From Agromyces aurantiacus (lineage in GTDB: Bacteria > Actinomycetota > Actinomycetes > Actinomycetales > Microbacteriaceae): DNA of 64,000 bases. Each line of letters starts with the position of its first letter. The first letter of the stretch is position 1. The notes beneath the pieces were generated by a model, which was given only the letters and a program-made list of their open reading frames with translations, had not been told where the DNA came from and did no database searches. Of this stretch, positions 58,200 through 64,000 are shown piece by piece. Location: NCBI RefSeq assembly GCF_016907355.1, contig NZ_JAFBBW010000001.1, positions 2,170,001 through 2,234,000 of the forward strand, in the 5' to 3' direction. The translations under genes and the position numbers were made by a program.

Positions 58200-58649
58200 C
58201 TAGCTGACGAACTTGATCGCCACGGGGTACACGTAGTACTCGCCGTTGTTGGCCTTGATCGCGGCGATGATGCCGAACACGATCGCGGCGATCCATGCGG
58301 CGATGAGGATGAAGATGCCGACGATCACGAAGGTCAGGATCGTGCCGACCACGTACGCGATCAGCAGCGTGATCTGGAAGTTCAGCGCGGTCGCGGTGTG
58401 CGCCCGGATGAACGGCCCCTTGTCCTTCAGGATCAGGTAGCCGATCAGGGCCGGCAGGAAGCCGAAGAGGATGCCGCCGATGTGGATCAGCGTCGCCCAG
58501 AGCTTCTCGTCGGCGGGGCTGAGCGGCTGGCTCTGCTGGTACGCGCCGCCGCCGGGGGGCGGCGGGGGCGTGGGGCCGCCGGGAGGGGGCGGAGGCGGCG
58601 TGCTGCCGCCGGGCGGCGTGGGGGGCGTGGGAGGTGGTGCGTCGGACAT
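58200..58649 (-). CDS. DUF4870 membrane protein with proline-rich N-terminus (paralogue 1)
   Basis: 149-residue membrane protein. Residues 1-43 are a proline/glycine repeat region (PPPPPGG-type units), then the DUF4870 core with three helices (about 52-74, 90-112, 113-133) and the signature HIGGILFGFLPALIGYLILKD (quoted in part: HIGGILFGFLPALIG) and TALNFQITLL. The ATG at 58649 has AAGGAG at good spacing; an in-frame ATG at 58700 is less likely. Its neighbour at 58767-59189 is a paralogue. Function unknown. Confidence 0.85.
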   Translation of the reverse strand: MSDAPPPTPPTPPGGSTPPPPPPGGPTPPPPPGGGAYQQSQPLSPADEKLWATLIHIGGILFGFLPALIGYLILKDKGPFIRAHTATALNFQITLLIAYVVGTILTFVIVGIFILIAAWIAAIVFGIIAAIKANNGEYYVYPVAIKFVS

Positions 58650-58710
58650 GATGCTGGCTCCTTGGAAGGTCGCGCCCGGATCGCGGGTCGGTCCGACCAT
58701 GCTGGCACAG

Positions 58711-58751
58711 CGCGACGCGCCGGTCGAGGGATCCCGGACCGGCGCGTCGCG
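58711..58751. terminator. Strong hairpin between the two DUF4870 genes
   Basis: Perfect 15-bp stem (58711-58725 with 58737-58751); the 11-nt loop contains the palindrome GGGATCCC. It lies 16 nt after the stop of the upstream paralogue on the minus strand and probably terminates it, so the two copies are separately expressed. Confidence 0.7.
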
Positions 58752-58766
58752 ACTCGCGGTGCGGAC

Positions 58767-59189
58767 CTACTTGATGAGGCGGATGGCGAAGGGGTAGCGG
58801 TAGTGGCGTCCCTCCTTGGCCTGCATGAAGCCGAGGACGGAGAACACGATGACGGCGATCCACAGCGCGGTCGGCAGCAGCCAGCCGATGTAGCCCCAGA
58901 TGCCGAGCGTCACGACCGTGAGGATCGCGTTCACGATGAAGATCGCGATATAGGCGAACACGGCGGTGATCTGGAAGTTCAGCGCCTCCTTGGCCTCGGT
59001 GTTCGTGAAGGCGCCGCGGTCCTTGAAGACGAGCCAGATGATCAGCGAGGGCAGGAATCCCAGGATGCCGCCGAGGTGCGCGAACGAGCCCCACTGGACG
59101 TCCTGCTCGTGCGAGAGCGGAGCGGCGGGAGCGGTCGCGGGCTGGGGCGCCGCGTTCGGATCGTGCGGGGGGACGTTGGGGTCGGTCAT
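58767..59189 (-). CDS. DUF4870 membrane protein (paralogue 2)
   Basis: 140-residue paralogue of the adjacent DUF4870 gene. A Pro/Ala-rich N-terminal 25 residues precede the core: FAHLGGILGFLPSLIIWLVF, the shared EALNFQIT motif and a C-terminal RYPFAIRLIK that parallels VYPVAIKFVS in paralogue 1. Three to four membrane helices. ATG at 59189 with GAAAGG upstream. Function unknown; DUF4870 proteins are often near secreted or stress genes. Divergent from hrcA. Confidence 0.85.
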   Translation of the reverse strand: MTDPNVPPHDPNAAPQPATAPAAPLSHEQDVQWGSFAHLGGILGFLPSLIIWLVFKDRGAFTNTEAKEALNFQITAVFAYIAIFIVNAILTVVTLGIWGYIGWLLPTALWIAVIVFSVLGFMQAKEGRHYRYPFAIRLIK

Positions 59190-59316
59190 GTCAGCCTTTC
59201 GGGTTGGGGTTTCGCGCGTCGAGCGCACGGCGGAGGCGGGATCGGCGCGCGGGACGATGCACACGCTACTGCCGCGCCGATCCGGGCGGCAACGGTGCCA
59301 TCCCTGAATCTCGCGA

Positions 59317-59348
59317 TATGATTAGCAGTCACGTGAACCGAGTGCTAA
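59317..59348 (+). promoter_or_regulatory. hrcA promoter with CIRCE operator
   Basis: CIRCE reads TTAGCAGTC-N9-GAGTGCTAA (59322-59348); only one base (G for C in the left arm) departs from the consensus dyad. A -10 box TATGAT (59317-59322) abuts the operator, so HrcA binding would cover the start site. The -35 is weak. Confidence 0.9.
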
Positions 59349-59392
59349 ACCTCGGTGCGCCGCCGTCACGCCGGTCGAGGGAAGCGAGGGCC

Positions 59393-60412
59393 ATGGTCTC
59401 CGAACGCAGTCTCGCCGTGCTTCGCGCCATCGTGCAGGACTACGTCGCGTCGCGCGAGCCGGTCGGCTCCAAGACGATCGTCGAGCGCCACCACTTCGGC
59501 GTGTCCGCGGCGACCATCCGCAACGACATGGCGCTGCTCGAGGAGGAGGAGCTGATCGCGGCCCCCCACACCTCGTCGGGCCGCATCCCGACCGACAAGG
59601 GGTATCGCGTCTTCGTCGACCAGCTCGCCGACGTGCGGCCGCTCACCTCCGCGCAGCGGCACGCGATCGAGACCTTCCTCGGCGAGTCGAACGACCTCGA
59701 CGAGCTGCTCGCGCGCACCGTGCGGCTCGTGTCGCAGCTCACGCGCCAGCTCGCGGTCGTGCAGTACCCCAGCTTCCAGCGGGCGCGCGTCCGGCACGTC
59801 GAGCTCGTCGCGCTCGCGCCCACGCGAGTGCTGTGCATCCTCATCTCCGACTCCGGCCAGGTCGAGCAGCGCCTGGCCGAGCTCGACCAGTCCGTCGACG
59901 AGGAGACGCTGCACCGGCTGCGGAACCGACTCAATGACGTCGCGGCCGGCCGCACCATGTCGGAGGCCGCGGCGGCGCTCTCCGCCGAGACGGCCAACGC
60001 CGACCGCGCGCACGCCGAGGTCCTCCACACGCTCGCGGCCACGCTCGCCGACCAGGCCAAGTTCACGCGCGGCGACCGGCTGGTCGTCGCGGGCGCCGCC
60101 AACCTGGTCCGCACCGAGCAGGACTTCGCGGGCAACATCCTCGGGGTCATCGAGGCCATCGAGGAGCAGGTCGTGATCCTCAAGCTGTTCGGCGAGATGG
60201 CCTCCGACGACGGCATCGCGGTCCGCATCGGCCGCGAGAACGCGGCCTACGGACTCGGCGAGACCTCGGTGGTGTCGAGCTCGTTCGAGATCCCCGGCCG
60301 CGACGTCTCCCGGCTCGGGATCGTCGGGCCCACCCGCATGGACTACTCGCAGAGCATGGCGGCCGTCCGCGCCGTCGCTCGCTACCTCTCCCGCACGCTC
60401 GGCGAGAGCTGA
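59393..60412 (+). CDS. hrcA: HrcA heat-shock repressor
   Basis: Repressor of class I heat-shock genes, which binds CIRCE and is stabilised by GroE. It has 339 residues: an N-terminal winged helix ([54 protein letters not shown]) and a C-terminal GAF-like domain ending in [19 protein letters not shown]. The ATG at 59393 gives the usual N-terminus; upstream in-frame starts lie across the CIRCE element. GAGGG precedes it closely. It is followed by dnaJ, the typical actinobacterial hrcA-dnaJ2 unit; no groEL or dnaK lies here. Confidence 0.95.
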   Translation: MVSERSLAVLRAIVQDYVASREPVGSKTIVERHHFGVSAATIRNDMALLEEEELIAAPHTSSGRIPTDKGYRVFVDQLADVRPLTSAQRHAIETFLGESNDLDELLARTVRLVSQLTRQLAVVQYPSFQRARVRHVELVALAPTRVLCILISDSGQVEQRLAELDQSVDEETLHRLRNRLNDVAAGRTMSEAAAALSAETANADRAHAEVLHTLAATLADQAKFTRGDRLVVAGAANLVRTEQDFAGNILGVIEAIEEQVVILKLFGEMASDDGIAVRIGRENAAYGLGETSVVSSSFEIPGRDVSRLGIVGPTRMDYSQSMAAVRAVARYLSRTLGES

Positions 60413-60471
60413 ACCGCGACGGGGCCGCCCCGCGGCATCCGTCACCGGCAATCGAAAGGAACCCGCCTGCA

Positions 60472-61572
60472 GTGGCCGACCACTACGAGGTCCTCGGCGT
60501 CTCCCGCGACGCCACCCCCGACGAGATCAAGAAGGCCTACCGCCGTCTCGCGCGCGAACTGCACCCCGACGTCAACCCGGGCGCCGAGGCATCCGAGCGC
60601 TTCAAGCAGGTCACGCACGCCTACGACGTGCTCTCCGACCCCAAGCAGCGCCAGCAGTACGACCTCGGCGGCGGCCAGGGCGGCTTCAACGGCGCCGGCT
60701 TCGGCGGCTTCGGCGACATCTTCGAGACCTTCTTCGGCGCCGCGCAGACCAGTCGCGGGCCGAGGTCGCGTCGCGAGCGCGGCCAGGACGCGCTCATCCG
60801 GCTCGAGGTGACGCTCGACGAGGTCGTCTTCGGCACCCACCGCGAACTCGAGGTCGACACGGCCGTCACGTGCGAGACCTGCCACGGCTCGTGCTGCCGG
60901 CCGGGCACGTCGCCCGTGACGTGCGACATCTGCGGCGGCACCGGGCACATCCAGCGCGCGGTGCGCTCGCTGCTCGGCAACGTCATGACCTCGAGCCCGT
61001 GCGGCTCGTGCCGCGGCTACGGCACCATCATCGCGACGCCGTGCGTGACCTGCCAGGGCCAGGGCCGCGTGCGCGCGCGGCGCACCGTGCCCGTCGACGT
61101 GCCGGCCGGCGTCGACACCGGAGTGCGCCTGCAGATGCCGGGGTCGGGCGAGGCCGGCCCCGCCGGTGGCCCGAACGGCGATCTCTACCTCGAGGTCAAG
61201 GTCAAGAACCACGAGGTCTTCAGCCGCGACGGCGACGACCTGCTCTGCACGCTCGAGGTGCAGATGACCGACGCCGTGCTCGGGACCAACGCGACCGTCG
61301 CGGCGCTCGACGGCGACGTCGACCTCGAGCTGAAGCCCGGCGTGCAGAGCGGCGAGGTGCTCACCGTGCGCGATCGCGGCATCACGCACCTGCGCGGCGG
61401 CGGGCGCGGCGACCTGAAGGTCGCCGTGCACGTGATCACCCCGACCAAGCTCAGCCACAAGGAGCGCGAGCTCGTCCAGCAGCTTGCGAAGGCGCGCAAG
61501 GCGCAGCCGCCGCAGCTCGGCCACTTCCAGCAGGGCCTCTTCGCGCGGCTGCGCGACCGGTTCCTCGGGTGA
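60472..61572 (+). CDS. dnaJ: DnaJ co-chaperone (DnaJ2-type)
   Basis: Hsp40 co-chaperone of DnaK. It has 366 residues: a J domain with HPD at 31-33, a short Gly/Phe region (66-88), a zinc-binding domain with four CxxCxGxG-type repeats beginning at Cys134, Cys151, Cys177 and Cys191, and two substrate-binding beta domains. The first repeat reads CETCHGSCC, so its final Gly is replaced by Cys, followed by another Cys (Cys141/142). GTG at 60472 with AAAGGAACC upstream. Regulated with hrcA through CIRCE. rsmE follows after 19 nt. Confidence 0.94.
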   Translation: MADHYEVLGVSRDATPDEIKKAYRRLARELHPDVNPGAEASERFKQVTHAYDVLSDPKQRQQYDLGGGQGGFNGAGFGGFGDIFETFFGAAQTSRGPRSRRERGQDALIRLEVTLDEVVFGTHRELEVDTAVTCETCHGSCCRPGTSPVTCDICGGTGHIQRAVRSLLGNVMTSSPCGSCRGYGTIIATPCVTCQGQGRVRARRTVPVDVPAGVDTGVRLQMPGSGEAGPAGGPNGDLYLEVKVKNHEVFSRDGDDLLCTLEVQMTDAVLGTNATVAALDGDVDLELKPGVQSGEVLTVRDRGITHLRGGGRGDLKVAVHVITPTKLSHKERELVQQLAKARKAQPPQLGHFQQGLFARLRDRFLG

Positions 61573-61591
61573 GCCGCGGGCGGATGTCGCG

Positions 61592-62326
61592 ATGAGCAGC
61601 CTCTACCTCGACGAGACGCTCGACCTCGCCTCGGTCGCCGCCGGCGACACGGTCGCGGTCACGGGCGACGAGGCGCGCCATGCCGTCACCGTCGCGCGGG
61701 TGCGGGTCGGCGAGCGCGTGTCGGTCGGCGACGGGCGCGGCCGGATCGTGTCGGGCGCCGTGACGTCCGTCGAGGGCCGGCGCCTCGAGCTCGAGGTCGA
61801 CGGCGTGCACGACGACCCGGTGCCCGCGCCCCGGCTCACGCTCGTGCAGGCGCTCGCGAAGGGCGACCGCGACGAGCTCGCGGTGCAGGCGGCGACCGAG
61901 CTCGGCGTGGACCGCATCGTGCCCTGGGCGGCCGGTCGATCCGTGTCGCGCTGGGAGGGACCGAAGGCCGAGAAGGGCCGTGCGCGCTGGGCGAGCATCG
62001 TCCGCGAGGCCGTCAAGCAGTCCATCCGGTCCCGGATTCCCGACGTCGAGGCGGTCGCCTCCACGAGGGAGCTGCCCGAGCGGCTCCGCGGCGAACGCGT
62101 GCTGCTGCTCGTCCCCGGCGCGGAGACGCCGCTGTCGGCCGTCCGACCCGACGGCCGCGACCTCGCGCTCGTCGTCGGGCCCGAGGGGGGCATGGATCCG
62201 ACGGAGATCGAGCGGCTCCGGGAGGCCGGCGGCGAGCCCGTCCGGCTGGGCGACGGCGTGCTGCGCACCTCGACGGCGGGCCCCGCGGCGATCGCCGTGC
62301 TGTCGGTCGCGCTCGGGCGGTGGTGA
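61592..62326 (+). CDS. rsmE: 16S rRNA (uracil1498-N3)-methyltransferase RsmE
   Basis: SPOUT-class methyltransferase that modifies U1498 in 16S rRNA. It has 244 residues: an N-terminal PUA-like domain (TGDEARHAVTVARVRVGERV, VGDGRGRIVSG) and a C-terminal trefoil-knot domain with LVQALAKGDRDELAVQAATE, the SAM loop LVVGPEGGM at about 194-202 and LGDGVLRTSTAGPAAI. ATG at 61592. The dnaJ-rsmE-HIT-phoH-ybeY order is the widely conserved module that links heat shock and rRNA maturation. Confidence 0.94.
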   Translation: MSSLYLDETLDLASVAAGDTVAVTGDEARHAVTVARVRVGERVSVGDGRGRIVSGAVTSVEGRRLELEVDGVHDDPVPAPRLTLVQALAKGDRDELAVQAATELGVDRIVPWAAGRSVSRWEGPKAEKGRARWASIVREAVKQSIRSRIPDVEAVASTRELPERLRGERVLLLVPGAETPLSAVRPDGRDLALVVGPEGGMDPTEIERLREAGGEPVRLGDGVLRTSTAGPAAIAVLSVALGRW

Positions 62327-62350
62327 GCCATCCGTGGCTACGATGGAGTG

Positions 62351-62707
62351 ATGAGCGGAACGGCGGAACCCACGGTCTTCGAGCGCATCGCCGCGGGTGA
62401 GATCCCCGCGCGGATGGTCCTCGAGACCGAGCGGATCATCGCCTTCCACGACATCGCGCCGCAGGCGCCCGTGCACGTCATCGTGACGCCCCGCGACGGC
62501 CGCCACCGCGACGTGGTCGAGCTCGCCGCGGCCGATCCCGAACTGCTCGCCGAGCTGGTCGGCGCCGCCAAGCGCATCGCCGACGAGCTGACCGACGGCG
62601 AGTTCCGGCTCATCTTCAACACCGGTCCCGCCGCGGGCCAGACCGTGTTCCACGTGCACGCCCACCTCCTCGGCGGTGGCCTGAGGGAGGGATCGCTTGC
62701 CGGCTGA
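62351..62707 (+). CDS. HIT family nucleotide hydrolase
   Basis: 118-residue histidine-triad protein (Hint/PKCI type), a purine nucleoside phosphoramidase. The catalytic triad HVHAH is at 101-105, with the conserved FHDIAPQAPVHVIVTP block near 32-47 and FNTGPAAGQTVFH. ATG at 62351; the preceding GTG (62348) is in frame but would add only one residue. A TACGAT -10-like box (62339-62344) lies 6 nt upstream. It overlaps phoH by 11 nt. Confidence 0.92.
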   Translation: MSGTAEPTVFERIAAGEIPARMVLETERIIAFHDIAPQAPVHVIVTPRDGRHRDVVELAAADPELLAELVGAAKRIADELTDGEFRLIFNTGPAAGQTVFHVHAHLLGGGLREGSLAG

Positions 62708-63824
62708 CGACCCGGGCGAGACGCCGCCGCCCGCATCCGAGCTCCGCACCGACGAGGAGCGGCTGCGGATCGACGGCATCGCCATGGTGCGGCTCCTCGG
62801 CCCGCAGGACCGCCTGCTCACGAGCATCGAGCGCGAGTACCCAGGCGTCGACGTGCACGTGCGCGGCAACGAGATCGCCATCCGCGGGGAGGCCGGCGAG
62901 CGCGCGCGCGTGCGCCGGCTCATCGAGGAACTCCTCGAGCTCGTCCGCGGCGGCGAGGACCCGACCCCGATCGAAGTGAGGAGCTCCGCCCGAATGCTCG
63001 ACGCCGACCCGGCCTCCCGCCCGTCCGACACGCTGGGGCAGGTCATCGTCTCCAGCCGCGGCAAGTCGATCCGTCCGAAGACCGAGGGACAGCGCTCGTA
63101 CGTCGATGCGATCGACGAGCACACGATCGTGTTCGGCATCGGCCCGGCGGGCACCGGCAAGACCTACCTCGCGATGGCGAAGGCCGTGCAGGCGCTGCAG
63201 CGCAAGGAGGTCAACCGCATCATCCTCACACGCCCGGCAGTCGAGGCGGGGGAGCGGCTCGGGTTCCTGCCCGGCACGCTCACGGAGAAGATCGACCCGT
63301 ACCTGCGCCCGCTCTACGACGCGCTCAACGAGATGATGGACCCCGAGCTCGTGCCGAAGCTGCTCGCCTCCGGCACCGTCGAGGTCGCCCCCCTCGCGTA
63401 CATGCGCGGCCGCACGCTCAACGACTCGTTCGTCGTGCTCGACGAGGCGCAGAACACCACGCCCGAGCAGATGAAGATGTTCCTCACGCGCCTCGGCTTC
63501 GGCTCGAAGATGGTCGTCACGGGCGACATCACGCAGGTCGACCTGCCGGGCGGCTCCTCGGGGCTTCGCATCGTCACGCGCATCCTCGACGGCGTCGACG
63601 ACATCCACTTCGCCCGGCTCACGAGCGACGACGTGGTGCGCCACACGCTCGTCGGCCGCATCATCGACGCGTACACCGAGTTCGACCAGCGCCAGCAGGC
63701 GGCGCGCTACGAGCGCGACCAGGCGCGGGAGTTCGCCAACCGCGCCGAGCGCCGCGGCGGCGACCGCCGCACGCCGCCGCCGCCCGGCCCGCGCGATCAC
63801 CTGCCCAGGAGAAGGAACCCGTGA
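62697..63824 (+). CDS. phoH: PhoH family ATPase
   Basis: P-loop ATPase of the PhoH/PhoL family, functionally tied to YbeY and RNA metabolism. It has 375 residues: an N-terminal KH-like region (about 45-85, [20 protein letters not shown]) and an ATPase core with Walker A GPAGTGKT (149-156), Walker [10 protein letters not shown], then [19 protein letters not shown]. The C-terminal tail is Arg/Pro-rich. TTG start at 62697 with GGGAGGGA just upstream, inside the end of the HIT gene. Its stop overlaps the ybeY GTG (GTGA). Confidence 0.93.
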   Translation: MPADDPGETPPPASELRTDEERLRIDGIAMVRLLGPQDRLLTSIEREYPGVDVHVRGNEIAIRGEAGERARVRRLIEELLELVRGGEDPTPIEVRSSARMLDADPASRPSDTLGQVIVSSRGKSIRPKTEGQRSYVDAIDEHTIVFGIGPAGTGKTYLAMAKAVQALQRKEVNRIILTRPAVEAGERLGFLPGTLTEKIDPYLRPLYDALNEMMDPELVPKLLASGTVEVAPLAYMRGRTLNDSFVVLDEAQNTTPEQMKMFLTRLGFGSKMVVTGDITQVDLPGGSSGLRIVTRILDGVDDIHFARLTSDDVVRHTLVGRIIDAYTEFDQRQQAARYERDQAREFANRAERRGGDRRTPPPPGPRDHLPRRRNP

Positions 63825-64000
63825 GCATCGAGATCAACAACGAGTCGTCGATCGAGGTCGACGAGGCGGCGCTGCAGCGGCTCGCCGTGTACGCCCTCGA
63901 CATGATGCACGTGCATCCCGACGCCGAGCTCGCGATCGTGCTCGTCGACGAGGGCGCGATGGAGCAGCTGCACGTTCAGTGGATGGACGAGCCCGGGCCG
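63821..64000 (+). CDS. ybeY: YbeY endoribonuclease, N-terminal part (runs off window)
   Basis: First 60 residues of YbeY, the metal-dependent RNase involved in 16S rRNA 3'-end maturation and quality control. It opens with [21 protein letters not shown] and continues to LVDEGAMEQLHVQWMDEPG, the standard N-terminus. The zinc-binding H-x3-H-x5-H motif lies beyond the right edge. GTG at 63821, coupled to phoH by a 4-nt overlap. Confidence 0.93.
   Translation, partial: MSIEINNESSIEVDEAALQRLAVYALDMMHVHPDAELAIVLVDEGAMEQLHVQWMDEPGP

Noticed and set aside
58520..58649. CRISPR-like or VNTR array
   Set aside because: The repeats are in-frame proline/glycine codons of the DUF4870 N-terminus, not spaced direct repeats with unique spacers.

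Overview
This 64 kb window is very GC-rich, gene-dense chromosomal DNA. It looks like an actinobacterium of the Microbacteriaceae (Agromyces/Microbacterium-like). Evidence for this is a complete dcw cluster running into sepF, yggT and divIVA, a DUF3040 gene before mraZ, a CIRCE-controlled hrcA-dnaJ pair, TAnnnT -10 boxes directly in front of start codons, and a MurE that lacks the usual meso-diaminopimelate motif. The family call is an inference; no rRNA or tRNA gene is present. I found no prophage, insertion sequence, CRISPR array or biosynthetic island, so this is mostly core chromosome.

Layout. 1-422 (minus): start of a polyprenyl diphosphate synthase, which would supply the lipid carrier for the wall genes. 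497-892: DUF3040 membrane protein and a terminator. 1202-17008: the division and wall cluster mraZ-rsmH-ftsL-ftsI-murE-murF-mraY-murD-ftsW-murG-murC-ftsQ-ftsZ, mostly with overlapping stop/start codons. MraZ boxes overlap the first promoter and a repeat-rich leader precedes ftsZ. 17040-20877: yggS, sepF, yggT, divIVA, lspA and an RluD-type pseudouridine synthase, which continue the division and polar-growth theme. A perfect 20-bp inverted repeat then precedes dnaE. 24646-27526: hisD, nrdR, pyrD. 27569-32658: an App1-like phosphatase, a TetR regulator and an OpuC-type osmoprotectant ABC transporter. 32655-34743 (minus): a DedA protein, an M56 metallopeptidase and a BlaI repressor.

Two CTAC-N5-GTAG operators lie between blaI and the divergent cydABDC bd-oxidase operon, which ends with a secreted M28 peptidase and a terminator. 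42291-50624: pabB, leuS, comEA, comEC and holA, closed by a bidirectional terminator shared with rpsT. 50733-53775 (minus): rpsT, an alpha/beta hydrolase and a NarL-type two-component system. 53855-58196: lepA, a small membrane protein, a DUF1990 protein and hemW. 58200-59189 (minus): two DUF4870 paralogues. 59322-64000: CIRCE, hrcA, dnaJ, rsmE, a HIT hydrolase, phoH and the start of ybeY.

The best leads outside the genes are these. (1) The decamer GCGGCATCCG/CGGATGCCGC occurs 20 times on both strands, far above composition, in coding and intergenic DNA, and often forces rare codons. (2) A 99-bp palindromic element sits before dnaE. (3) BlaI operators are placed to control a cytochrome bd operon. 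(4) MraZ boxes occur in both orientations. (5) TAG stop codons are reused as the first half of the next gene's -10 box. No wholly new multi-gene system was evident.
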